Source: Puffinus mauretanicus
Lineage: Eukaryota > Chordata > Aves > Procellariiformes > Procellariidae
Reading direction: 5' to 3'
Assembly (NCBI GenBank): GCA_023333565.1
Contig: JAJKFH010002564.1
Location: 186,001 to 250,000, forward strand
Length of the DNA stretch: 64,000 bases
Shown here: positions 12,388 through 24,889 of the stretch, piece after piece
Numbering within the stretch: the first letter of the stretch is position 1
How the letters are laid out: each line of letters begins with the position of its first letter
The notes under the pieces: model-generated
Database searches by the model: none
What the model was told of the DNA's origin: nothing
What the model saw: only the letters and a program-made list of their open reading frames with translations
Translations under genes and position numbers: made by a program

Positions 12388-14094
12388 GCTGTGATACAAC
12401 TTTCCCATGAAATTAAAATTCACCTCTGTGTGGACAGCTGATACAAAACTATTAAGTCATTCCTTAAACTCTCAAAACAAGGATTATTATTAGGGACTTT
12501 GTGTGGGTTTGTCATTAGGTTTATCATTAGTACATATGATGTACTGTTAAGTGCTGTATGAAAGCATTTTCCAAAGACCATAATTTCATTTAAAATTGGA
12601 ATGAGGAACATAAAATAAATTGAATGCACTAGAAAGCTAATTGGCAGTCACCTGCTTAACACTCTAGTTGCAACCAGGTCTTTTTGCAAAATAGTTATCT
12701 TAAAAAGAAAAGGCTAATTTACTTTTAGAAACACAGGATCCTCTCACTGGGAGAAAACAACTTTCTCCCTGGTAGTATTCTCACACTGTTACTTTATGCA
12801 TACTAGTTGCCTGAGATGCCTACAGGGGAACTTGCTGAGAACAATTCAAATCACCTAAGTTAAGAGGTTCACTGTCCTGGACTTGCTTTAGAGCTATGTA
12901 TGTTTAGTTTCTTCCTACCTTCCCATTATGATCATTTTTACTTCAAACATTTTGTTTTCTAGGAGTGTTTCTGATGAAGTAAAAGGTTATGTCATGCTAT
13001 CCAAACCACTGTCACTCACATGTTTATTGAAACCTGCAAAGAACTCTTACAAGCTTTTAAAAGCATAACTACCTTTTACCAAAGCTCTATTAAATATTCA
13101 AATGTATTATATGGTATAACTATATACTATATTATAATTTTATTATTTTACATATAGATTATATAATACATACTTTATCAATATCTTATTTAAAACACTT
13201 AACTGGCACAGAAATAATAGTACTTGACAGTCTATAGTTCTTGACCAGCTCTGAAGATTTTTTTAAAACTGGTGCTTTTATAGGTGACCAAAGACTACTT
13301 ATACATGAGCTGTAATTCAAGCATGTAGGAGAGCTAGATGTATAGAACTAATGACTATATGAACATCTAAAAGAAATTGAGCAGTAAGTCTAGCAAAATA
13401 GTCATTAGTAGAGCAAAGAAACAAGGCTTTGTCAGAAAAATCAAAAGTTAGGGCTATTAGCTGGTATTTGCTGGTAAATTTAGAAATCTCTAAATTCATA
13501 CTGTGACTACGAAAGGACATAACATCTACATTGTGTTAGCATGAATTCTTGAAACATCTGGTTTGTCTATACTGCAAGTCACTCTGGAAATCTGGCTAAG
13601 ACATAGGAAGGACTGTCACGCTAGCAGCAAGTCTTTTTTCCGGTCTGTATAAGAATCTGCAGTCTTTCAGTTATATTGTTTGTGAAATGTAGGTAGAATA
13701 ATTGCTTCCAAAGGATTGAACTGAAAAGAATTAGAAGAGTTGGTCAAAATACTGAGACTAGGCACAAGCCTCCTAGTTTATAGCTCAGTCCAGTAACTTC
13801 TCCAACCATATGAAATCTGTACCACCTTACTGGGTGGGATTTATTTTCTCCCTAGATAAGCCAAGAAAAAATAACAACTAAAAAAAAAAATTTTTCAATG
13901 TTTTTTCTGAACAAGAACTTGATATAGCTCAGAACTGAGAACATTTCCTTTTCATCTGCTTGTTTAATGAAATGTGATATTGTCACTTAACTTTTTTAAA
14001 TACTTTTAAAATGCTGATATTGCTGAAAGGAAAAGCCTGCATTTCTTTTCACAATGTTTAAACATTTGTTTTGGCTAAATAGTCCTATGTTTTC

Positions 14095-14695
14095 ATAGAT
14101 TTAAAGAAGAATACAGTTATTGAGGTTATTTAGGAAGGGACCTATCAGCCCTAGTCCAACCTCCTGCTCAGAGCAGGGCTAACCTCAAAGTCAGACCAGG
14201 TTGCGCAAAGTCCTGTCCAGTCATATTCTGAAAATCTCCAGGAACAGAGATTTCACTACATCTCTGGGAAACATGCCTCAGTGCTTAACCACCTTATATG
14301 CAATTTCCCTATGCGTATGTTCACTTTGTGAAAACTGTCTCTTCTCCTTTTGTGATACACCTCAAAGAAGATTTTAGCTCTTCTTTTCCACAGCTTTCCG
14401 ATTAACTGTCTTATGTAGCACAAGACTGAAATTAGGTTCCACCTTCCCTCGGCCTTCTCTTCTCTGGGCAAAAAAATACAACAAACCAAGTTTCCTCAGT
14501 TTCTCCCCATATATCATGTGCTTCAGCTCACTGAACATCTTATTTTCCCTCCACTGGACTTTGTCTACTTGTCAATCTCTCTCTCACACTGGGGGACCCA
14601 AAACTGGTCACAGTACTCTGCATATGAATGTCTTATGAAGTAACTATTTCCATCAGCCCATTAGCTATGCTTTTGATAATGCAGTCTGGCAAACA
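14095..14695 (-). mobile_element. Old CR1 LINE fragment, minus strand, about 600 bp
   Basis: Read on the minus strand this is the 3' part of a CR1: the end of ORF2 and the start of the 3' UTR. Diagnostic stretches on the plus strand are AGTCCAACCTCCTGCTCAGA (14153-14172, 3' UTR side), CAGTGCTTAACCACCTTATA, TTCCTCAGTTTCTCC with a following CATGTGCTTCAGC, and GACCCAAAACTGGTCACAGT (14595-14614). The order is collinear with CR1. Many substitutions and small indels leave no ORF2 frame open for long. The terminal octamer tail is not recognisable on the left, where AGGTTATTTAGGAAGGGACC is the last clear match. Confidence 0.9.
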
Positions 14696-15145
14696 GTTAA
14701 CCTTCATTGTTATGACTGTCAAAACAATTTTTTTAAAAGACTGTTAAAGTAAAAATGAAAAGATAATAATTTTGAAGTTTTTTCCCAAGGTCTGATTTCC
14801 CAGGAAATTTTGGAGGCTTGTTCTTACTGTTCTCTTTTAGCATAAAAACATGTGAAAAGGGTGGAAGATGTCTTTGAAACAAACAAACAAACCAGTAATA
14901 ATAATTCCCACTGAGTACTGCTTCATAATTCTTTTCGTAAGAGCAAGTTCCTGCTGCAGCAACTTTTCTCCGCTAGAAGGTTAGCCAGTCTTAATTCCCA
15001 CTGAGGGGACTGTAACCTAGTGAAATAATTAAGCTCATACCAGTGGCACAGAAAATATTTTTGGATGTTCCTGGTAACTTCCATGCCCTAATTTGTTATA
15101 GGAGACAATTCCAGCTTCTAAGAACTTTCTAAAAGATTGGTCTTT

Positions 15146-15180
15146 TCTCTCCTTCCCCTCCCCCCCGCACCCCCCCCCCA
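15146..15180. repeat. Pure C-rich pyrimidine tract
   Basis: TCTCTCCTTCCCC is followed by long C runs broken only by G, CA and A. It stands out sharply from the AT-rich flanks. The G-rich complementary strand could form a quadruplex. Confidence 0.85.
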
Positions 15181-17590
15181 CACCATCAGTTACTGTGGAT
15201 AAATAGCAGATTAGAAGTTAGGCAGCTTATTAAGGCTCTCACTAATCCTATGGGTTTTCAAAAAGCTTGGAGGTTAGCTATAATTGGGTTTGTGTTGAAC
15301 TTGACCAGAACATTATACCAGAGCAGCTGTACTGCTTCCAAGGCTGGAAAAGAGACACTTAGATTAGCTGCCTTTACTTATAAACAAAAAAACCCCAAAC
15401 ACCAAGAACAAAAAGATCTATTTTCCCCTTTGTTGATTAAATACATCTAAAAGCATGTTTGGTGCTGTTCCACTCATTTCAACAGTAGGGATGAATTTGA
15501 AGAAGTATCTCTGCCTCAGAGGAAAAAATCATTCCTGAACACTGCCTTTTGTATGTATCATTTTTCTAGCATACACTCTTTATGTGAAATAAACTTCAAG
15601 AGCCAAAAAAGGAATAGCTATCAGAAAGTAGTGAGGAGAAAAGGAAAAGGAAAAAAAAAAGTTTCACAAAGCAGTCTCATTCCTTTCACAAGTAAGCAAT
15701 TTTTTTTTTTCTGCGTAATAAACTTCTTGGGTAAACATTTGTTCACAGTCAACACATTTAAAAATTTAAAGCAATATACAGTCTGCTACATATACCACCA
15801 AATCTCATATCATCATGATAGCCATCAAACCCAATAATGTCACATTTTGTTTCAGGTAGAAGCTGACATCAGGTTAATTAATTACATTCTCCAAATACCC
15901 AGAACTGATACTATAGAACAGTAATCAAATAGTAAGACATTATTTGATGTCTTAGGGGGACAAATACTAACTCTTTCAAAGAGGATTCGGCCATTGAGCA
16001 AGAATTTATCTTCTAATTTTCTCTTTTCATCAAGATGAATGAGGTGGAGTAAAATATGGATTTATTTACTTTGAGGACTGGAAACAGTAAAACTTGTTCT
16101 TTTTTTCAGTAAATTAAACAGAAATTACTCAGAAGATAGAGTATGTGTGTCGTCCATTTCTTGTGGTGACTTTTCAAACCATAAATGAATGCTTTGGAAT
16201 GAAATACTTCTGATTAGCCAGGAGAAATAGTTATTTAAATAAAAAAGTAATACTGGTTTTCGTTTAACACTTTTTTGGTTTCCACTCTCCTATTTATACC
16301 AGTATGAACTAAATCAAATAGATGGGTTCCAGAGAGAGAGAGCGCCTTAAAGCAAAAGGCCCTGTGAGCAAGCAGCAATAGCATACAACAATTCTCTAAG
16401 TGAACAGCATTAAGGGAAGAGATTGGGCACAAAAGAAAACAGGAAGAGGTTGTTAATAGTTTTCACAAAGATTTTTGTCTTTTAGGTTTTTTTTTCTGTT
16501 TTTATTTTTCTGACAGTTTACTTTCTCTATTTCCTGATCTTTCTAGGAACGGGAATGTAAATAGAGAGATGTCAGAGAAAGGAACATTTCTGAAGACTGT
16601 GATTTTGTAGTGCTTACCAAGGAAAATGCTGCAACTCAATACAATGCGGCAATGCAAGAGATGAGATGCTGGGAAATGATAAGTGTGAGAAAAAAAACTT
16701 CAGAGGTGGCCCTTTGGGCAGATTACTGTAAAATGAGACTATGTCCCTTTTATTGACATATTTCAAGAAAATTGCTGTATAGTAGGTCATACAATTCCAG
16801 TATAGATGTTTTCATGTTTATGAATGTATGTGTCCACAAAATCACAGAAGCAATATATTCTGACTGAGACGAAAGGAATTTCCTCTCTCTTGTAAGCTTG
16901 CCTTTCCTGCTTTACATATATAGAAACTCAAACTCAAGAGTTTTAGAACATATATATCTTGACAATCAAAGTCTAAATAATAAAATAGATTATGCATTTG
17001 CTCATTATTAAAAATAGTGTTTTCCAGTACATTTACTGACTAGTATGTGCAAGCATAACCCCCTAAAAGTTCTTCAAGGTTAGTTATATGAGAAAGGCCA
17101 AGGTGGACATAATTAGTTTTATTTTATTCCTGCAAACAAATAAATAAATATTTGTGGGGGAAAAAAAAAAACAACAGCTTGTTATTCACTACGTAGTCTG
17201 TTGCTCTGCTTTAGGTTGGGGTATTTTTATACTATCACAATAGCCTATGGTTCTTAATATCTTACATAAAAGTAATTTCAATCAAAAGAAATTAAAAGAA
17301 AGCAGCAAGTGAGCACCTGGTGGCAGAGAGATGTGCGTGTTCCGTTATGTAGTAGGTGTGGGTGTTTTATGTATATGTTTTTCTTCAACACAACCAATCT
17401 CAGAGGGACCATTGAGACCCTGCTGAATCAAGTGATCACAAAGGGCATGTATGATCTCTGAACAGTTTGTTGCTGTTATGACATTTATGTCTAATTTATT
17501 TCATTTGCGTTATGGTGGAGGGAATACCAGGGAACCATGGTAACTTTAAAGTAATTTAAATTCCCTAGAAGATTTTGTTTTGGCTACAGC

Positions 17591-17634
17591 TAAATAAATT
17601 AAGAATTATTTATAAATAAATTAAGATTTATTTA
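17591..17634. repeat. 22-bp tandem duplication, one mismatch
   Basis: Unit TAAATAAATTAAGAATTATT plus TA at 17591-17612 is repeated at 17613-17634 with one A/T difference. Confidence 0.9.
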
Positions 17635-18023
17635 GCAAACTGCAGATATTTTCTAGGGCTTCACACTTGCCATTGCAATAAATTATATAGTTAAGCAAAA
17701 ACTATAAAAGGCCACTTTTTGTTGTCGTTTTGTTTTACAATGATAGACATAAATGTTGACACAGATTATATATATAGGACATATTCAAATGGGCCATAAT
17801 TGTTAATGAATTGCTTAATGAATAAATAAATCTTTTAAATCGTTTGGTCTTCAATGCTGAGATACGATCATGCAAATAGAGATCAGCAGCAGCAGATCAG
17901 AACTGGTCTGTATGTGACTATGAATAGCTTTGTATGATTTAATGCACTGTCTTTTGTAATTCTTCAACTCACTCCTTACTGTAGCAAACAGATTTAGCTG
18001 TCAGATTACAGTGTTTAAATGAC

Positions 18024-18049
18024 TGTAGCCATATCATGTAGCCATATAT
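18024..18049. repeat. 13-bp tandem duplication
   Basis: TGTAGCCATATCA (18024-18036) is followed by TGTAGCCATATAT (18037-18049). The copies differ in two bases. Confidence 0.85.
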
Positions 18050-20541
18050 CTTTATAGGTCATTTTTTACTGTGAGAATCACCAAACGACTTATTTACTAA
18101 GCTTCTTAACATTCCATTGACTTTATCACACTGAAGACTGAAATGCAGGCAAAATTAATTCTCTTCAACGGTTTTCTTCATGGGAGAAGAAAATGCTTCC
18201 TTCTGTTCGACTGCTTTAGGCTTGCTTCTTGGATACAGAAAAACGACATTGGTATAAACTGCTGTCTTAGGCTTATAACCTCATGCAGCTGGCATCCAGA
18301 GGCTATAAACATCAAGGTGCCATTCAATGTGATGAATTTAATAAGCACATACCAGGGATGATATTAGTTCTAATATTGCCAGTGAATGCAGGCTGTTATG
18401 AAAGTTTTTGTGGACTTGCATTCTTTGGCCAAAAAAAACCCCCTCTTACTACAATCCATAAACCAGTATAAATAATAGCCATTGGCCCTCAAAGATGCCT
18501 GTATATTAACCCCATTAAGTAGTTATACCTTTTAGAACTGCATGATGAAATGGAACTGACAGATTACCTTACATTATGCAGAGAGCTTAAAGCATTTTTT
18601 TTCTTCAGTATTCTCCATTTTAAATCTGTAGAAAAAGCGTTATATAAGCAATGTATTAGTAAAAGAAAACACACTTTTCAAAATATTTAAATTTAAATTA
18701 AACTTGCGTTTCAATTGAACAAACTTATAATTACTTAACAAACCAATTAGATATGATTCAAAATAAAATATGAAAAATGCATTTTTACCTTTAGTCCTTA
18801 AATGAATCATGATTTCTTGTCTGAAATAAAAATACAGTTTTATAAACATCTGTGTCACAAAAGCATGTAGAAAAATAATTCACATTGGCTGTCAGGTGCA
18901 TTTTTTGGCACTGGGTAATATCAGAGTTACTTCCAAAACTTGTATTGTAATACATTAACTTCTGTCAGCTGGGACACAATTACAACATCCCAGTCTTTTT
19001 AATGTATAAGCTAAATTACATATATCTCTTAAAATAGCTTTTATATAAAATATGCAGTTTACTAAACTATAAATACATTTATGGTTAATATACATGTCTA
19101 GAAATATGTCAGTTTATATTATTTAGACCAAAATTTTCATATTTAGTATTTTTAAGTCTTTCAAAATTTAATTATCTATGTGCAGTTCCCTTCATCCACC
19201 AATCTTTCAATATAATAGATGATGTAACACATTAAAGCTAACAACAATGATATTTATACAAATGATAGTTACCATGAATTAGAGATGTAACTAATTCCTG
19301 GAGGAATTTCAGTTTAGCTTTTACTGAAAACCATCACTGGATGTTCTTAATATTTATGCACAGTCAGAGGGAGAACTAGAAGTTTGCTGTTTGTTTTTTT
19401 TTTTAAATGACAGGTCAAAATTCTTTCACATGCAGAGGACTATAATCTCTTGTGAGAAATTATATGGCATTGAAGACTGGTCTCCACAGAATTGCATGTC
19501 ACTCTTTGTAAAGAAACATTTTAAATCTGATCCTTACCGTACTTATAATTGCATTTAAATACTGTGCTAGCTGGTGCATAGATTACATTTTGGTAACCTG
19601 CACCTCTTGCTTACACTTTGTCTTTTTCTTCTATTTGATTCTAGCCTCCTTTTGAATGTAACTACATGTTCTGGCACACTAGACACCAATAAACTTCATC
19701 AGGGCAGAAACTAGACAGTCCAGTTCCATCTATAGGGCACTGTAGCCCACAGGTGATTTTACATCCATTGGGCTAGTTCATCAGCTGAGGGCTGAGAATC
19801 CATTTGCAAATGCACATCCAGGCTTACTGATGTAGAGACTGCCCAGAGGGTATCTAGATGACTGATTCCAAGAAGCAAAATGAAACAGAAAGTTACTTTT
19901 ATATTCTGAATAAAAATATCATCTCTGCAGCTTGACAGCTGAATGTTATCCAGCCAACCAAAACTATGTGCTCATTCACTGTCTTTGCTATCAGATTATC
20001 ACTGCCGCTACGCCTTTGAAAAGCACTATACACATCTTTCATTTTCTCTGTTCCTGAATAAACAAGCTCCTGATAGCTGAAATCCCTGCTGATCCGCTAA
20101 CATAAGAAGGTAGATATGGAAGCACGGGAAAAGGAAAGCTTCAAACTTGAAAAAGAAATGCCTCAGCTATGCCATGACACAGTGACCAAAAGTCTTTTTA
20201 GTAGAATTGAATTATGTGATTTCTAAAATGTATTTTGAGTATAACTAGCAAACATTCTGTTGCCACAAAACAGCAAATCTCTCTTTTAAAGACAAAAAGC
20301 TGGTAATATGTGGTTAATTATACAACAAGACTTTTGTGTCTGGATTTTTTTTTTAATTACATTTCTGCTTTGGGTTTCATATGCAAATATATGCATAAGT
20401 AGAGTATACATTAGACAAATTTGTTACAGTAACTGAGAACCAAGAGAGCTATCTGATTAATACACATTGAATGAAAAGAAAGAAAATATTCAGTAGAGGA
20501 TAAGCCAAGGAAACAGTAAATACATTGACTTGAGAACAAAT

Positions 20542-20580
20542 TAATTTATATTATAAGCATTTATAATTTATATTGTAAGC
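20542..20580. repeat. 22-bp period duplication
   Basis: TAATTTATATTATAAGC at 20542-20558 recurs at 20564-20580 with one A/G difference, separated by five bases. Confidence 0.85.
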
Positions 20581-21909
20581 TTTTTCTTACCAAAAATTAT
20601 ACAGAACTTTTGCTATGTGAATAGATATGAGATGGACACTGTCTGTTGTATGCTATGTCCTGATAGTTCAAACTACTTGGGTTATACCTGATCAGCAATA
20701 TAAGTGGTATAAGTAATGGAAGAACAATGTCCCTAGCAAAGTTTTCAAATTATTTTATGTACTCATCAGGCAGTAGTTCTTAAAATAGATGAGGATGTAG
20801 AAGATAGGTACATCTTGATGTTCCAATATGCACATGATTATCCTCCTCCACACAGCTGAGTATTTTGGTACTGTTAAAGATCTTCAGGCATTTCGTACTC
20901 CGTAGTTCTAACAATTTCCCAATAAAACCCTGGCAGCGTACATTTTAATACCTTGTAAACAAAGTACTGCCGGCCTTAGATTAGGAAAATGCAAGTTTAT
21001 AGGTTGCTCATTTGAGAGTACCACTATATTTAACAGAGCATTAATATTGTATTGGAAGAATTGTATAAAAATTAATGTGCATTTTCCATAATGCAACAAA
21101 AATGAAAGGTGCAATTTGTCCTATTATACTTGATTTATTACTATACAGTAAGGAGAAATTAAATACAAGGTAAGATGTACTGTTATTGTGTTTGTTTTGG
21201 AATGTACGGTTTTATATGCACAACAGAAAAGGTACAGTTTCACAATTAAGAAAGACCATCACTTCAGTTAAATATCCATCCTAATTCAGAGATGAATTCA
21301 AGACAGGTATTTGGGGAAAAGAATAACATCTGCATGTAATAATGGGAAAATGCATTGTAATCGGTATAATTCTGTGTCATGCACAGAATTGATTAAAGAT
21401 GCTGAATCTATCAAGGGAAAATGTACTTGGGATAAGGCTAAGGAAAAGAAGTATTTTTAATGGGTCAGTTAGAAGTTAAAGAATTTTAACAATAACTATT
21501 GGCCTGTGAAAGAAAGAACTGGTAAAATTGATGAGGGATGCAAACAGAAGTCTTCAATAATTATTCTGTGCTATATTTGCAAAGAAGTGGAATGATAGGA
21601 TTAACTCTTTGGGGCATTTTTTTCTGTTTATTTGAAAAAGATGGAAAAGAATGGAATAATATTGAAAGAGCAAAATATCGCATCCATTAATGTGTAAAGA
21701 ACTAAGGAACATTTACATCTCAGAAGAGATGACTCGAGAGTTTTATGGCCTACAGACAATTTATTTTAAATAAATCCTGGGAAATCTGGAAGTGAGCTGA
21801 CTACAAGTTTGCTTAATTAAATTAATGCAGAGGTATTTCTATACAACATATTTTGACTGGTATAAGGTTTTTATTTAACACTGAAGTAAAATAGCCCAGT
21901 TTATTATCA

Positions 21910-22062
21910 GAATTAGAATCAGAATGATGGAATGGGTGAGGTTGGAAGGGACTTCTGGAGGTCATCTTGTCCAACAAACCTCAAGCAGGGCTACCTAAAG
22001 TCAGTTGCCCAGGAGCATGTCCACATGGTTTTTATATATCTCCAAGAATGGAGACTCCAAGG
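21910..22062 (-). mobile_element. CR1 LINE 3' UTR fragment, minus strand
   Basis: The plus strand reads TGAGGTTGGAAGGGACTTCT, then GGAGGTCATCTTGTCCAACA and AACCTCAAGCAGGGCT. This is the standard reverse complement of the CR1 3' UTR. The fragment runs from a decayed tail (AGAATCAGAATGATGGAATG) to a short piece before the ORF2 stop (GAATGGAGACTCCA). It is about 150 bp, so only the 3' tip was copied, as is common for CR1. It is diverged and non-coding. Confidence 0.9.
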
Positions 22063-22947
22063 ATAGATCAGTCTTAAAAGAACTGAAAACATTGAGTGTC
22101 AGAACTCAAAAGTCACTACTGATGAGAAATCAACATAGAACTGAAGTTCCTCATGAAGTTCTGTAGGGATTGATATCAATATAATTCAGAGTTTTCATTA
22201 TTGATATGGAAGTGAATATAAAATCAGTGTTTATAAAATTATTAAAGCTTGATGAAATGTTAAGAAGTGCTGAATGCAGTTTACTGCACAGTAACATGGC
22301 TCATTTGAAAAACTGATCCATTCAAATAAAATTCATTTAATGTAAGGCATATATGGAGATGCAGATACACAAGCAAGGAATGTAAGTCATTACTGATTTT
22401 AATGGAAACTGAAAGCCGATAAATTAAAATTGGAGGTGGGAAAGGAAAAGCTTCTATTTTTGAAAGAATGTCTGGCTAACTAACAACACCTAGTAGGAAA
22501 TAGCTCTCATGACGAATATTTCCAAAATATACTGGTTTTCCTTCCAACCCAGTCTAGACTGAGCAATCATTTTTAATTAGAATTATTCCTCCCCTCTATC
22601 AAAACTGTGGATTGTTCTTTTGACATGCTTTATTTCAGTTCATACTTTTATTTACTTTGTGCCAATGAAATGGAAAAGAAATTTGTTTTCATCTTGAAAA
22701 TATTAATATCTGTTTTACCTCAAAAAAAAAGCGTGATTGAAATAAACCCTTTAGTGCAAATGACTGCAATACCATCAGATTAGCATTACCAGATGTAAAA
22801 AAAAAAAAAAAAATCATGCCTACCTCTACTGATTAGTTGTTGATACACGTTATTAACATAAATTCAGCAGGTCCAGATGTCTTTGGCTTTCTTTTTGGAA
22901 GACGTGCTTCTGTTTGACAGAAGTTATCAGATCAAATATAAGGGTAA
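22063..22947. other. AT-rich unique DNA, no gene seen
   Basis: Holds a 17-base A run at 22797-22813. Nothing else is recognised between the two flanking CR1 fragments. Confidence 0.6.
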
Positions 22948-23038
22948 CTTGGTGAAATGTAATGACCTGAGATATACAGACAGTCAGGTTATATGATCTA
23001 ATGGTCCCTTCTGACTTCAGATTCTATAAAAATCTATT
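22948..23038 (+). mobile_element. Ancient CR1 LINE 3' end, plus strand
   Basis: The sequence GGTGAAATGTAATGACCTGA, a CAGTCAGGTTATATGATCTA stretch and then ATGGTCCCTTCTGACTTCAG followed by ATTCTATAA match the 3' terminus of an old CR1 lineage. From memory, its consensus has GGTGAAATTCTATGGCC and GATCATAATGGTCCCTTCTG, and its relatives also occur in turtles and crocodilians. This end differs from the GGTTGGA-type end of the other copies in the window, so it belongs to a different and older subfamily. Confidence 0.75.
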
Positions 23039-24889
23039 AATCTTTTATACCCAAGGCTAGTGCAAGTGCAGCCATTAGACCAAGACTTATTTGCAACAGA
23101 CCACCACAGGGGAAATATAAAATTTATTTGAAATGACCTTTCAATTCTGAAGTTCAATTTGTCCACTATTGCATGTCTTTTAACCTCTAGACATGTCTTT
23201 CTTAGTCCAAAAGAGGGATCTCAGGAGGCATAAGGCAGCAAAGACAACAAATACTAATTTTTATACTTACAAATGCTTTCAGTCCCCTCTGGGCTAGCAA
23301 TAAAAAAGGCAACCAGGATCAGTTCAGAGTCCAGTTCTTAATATCATAGCAAGACAAATCTTTCACACTCAGGTGAGTATCAGGCAGAAGGGGATTACCA
23401 GTGCATAAGATGAATTCAATGTAAGCAATGTGCTGTCCATAATGTTCCACACAGGTAAATTCCGTTCAAATACACCTGTTCCGTGTGCCTTGAAATGTGA
23501 AAAAAATATCAACATCTTTTTGGTTTAAATGAACCTGAACTACTTTATTGAAAGTTTCTGCCAGCCAAATACATTTATGTCAGTAATCTTAGATTTTAAT
23601 TAGTTGGGCATGCTGCCAATAGCTTACATACATTGAAGAAAGGCCGTAGCAAATCCATAAGTCTCTTGCCATATATCGGGATGATGAGACACGGTATGAA
23701 AGCTCAGCACGTTATTTCTAAAACTCTGTTTTGAGAAGGGGATCTGTATTAAATGTTACACTGTGAGCAGAGCTGACAAACTCAAGTTGGTCAGAGTAGC
23801 TAACTGAGGGTTTGGGGGTTATTTTTCTCTACTCTTCTCCTGTGACTATTTTATAAGTGGATTTGTGAAACATTATCATAGTGGTCAGTAACTCAGTAAC
23901 TATGAAAGTATATTATTTCTAAATGCAAGCAGCACATTCTACATTACATGATACTCACACTACTTGATACATTGAATTTACTTTAGAGTAGATCTGCATT
24001 CACAAAGCAACAAAATAAGGTTTTCCCTATAATGGAGAAAGCTTACATTGCAAAATAAATCATTCTTTCTATCAGGTCAAAGGGATGGGACTGCTACTCT
24101 GCAGTGCAGTTGTAAAAGTGAGGGACATAGTACAGGGGGATGGGATGCATCATATTAAGCCCCAAAACACACCTTTCTGCAAGAAGCCCACAGGAGAGCC
24201 CGCGCAGATGCCCACAGTGAGCTGGTACATCAGATTAACTGAATAGGACAATAAAGTCCTGCCAGTGCACTGCTATCTATCTTAACAGTAAGGAAGGTGG
24301 AATGAGGCACTTACTCCAGGGTTTCTTGGATTTATGTATCTAACTTCCAGTATTCAGCCTGAAAAAGCTAGACTGTAAAAGTCAGTGTTAGGGAGGGGAT
24401 TAGTTCTTCCTTTACTTCTCTAAATCACAGTCTCACACTACCAAGCTGCTGTTGCTTCCAGCCAGGCACCACTCCATCCATTCAACAACTGAGGTGATTC
24501 AGCCAGCTCCAGATTGCTTCTGTTAGGTAGCTTTAGGGGGGAAAATCAGCAATAAACTCTTGATCCTGGTGATGAGTTTGCCTCATTTCACATTCCCAGA
24601 GATAACTTTCCAGGTGGAAGCAGTGAACTTTGTGAAGCTTTTAAAGTGAAAGGTAAGCAACTTCTCTTTGATCCTTCATGCCCTAAGTGAGTACCACAAC
24701 TCCAGATGTTTTGATGACACTGAAGGAGTACTAGTTTTGCTATCAGACAGGCAAGAAGGATCGTCAAGCAAGCAACTTTCAGTATGAGGCACATCATCTT
24801 GTTCCTTCTTATTTTCAGCTATCAGTGAAGTGAAACACACGTGAAGTTAAGATCAGGCCAACACATCTTAACTACGTTAAATAACATCT
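23039..24889. other. AT-rich unique DNA, no gene seen
   Basis: I recognise nothing here. A somewhat GC-richer patch near 24.1-24.5 kb has no good open frame or splice-bounded exon that I can argue for. The 69-codon minus-strand frame at 24588-24797 has no recognisable features. Confidence 0.55.

Larger units (their letters stand above)
10263..14094. other. AT-rich unique DNA, no gene seen
   Basis: No credible coding frame. The stretch contains a 21-bp tandem duplication at 11357-11395, a G/T-rich block at 12348-12387 and a very AT-rich, partly palindromic stretch at about 13095-13185. Confidence 0.6.
14696..21909. other. AT-rich unique DNA, no gene seen
   Basis: No open frame is protein-like and I see no recognisable RNA gene. 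The stretch holds a C-rich tract (15146-15180) and several short tandem duplications (17591-17634, 18024-18049, 20542-20580), all listed separately. Confidence 0.6.

Noticed and set aside
15146..15180. C-rich tract considered as a CpG-island promoter
   Set aside because: It is a bare pyrimidine tract of 35 bp with almost no CpG, lying in AT-rich DNA with no gene next to it.
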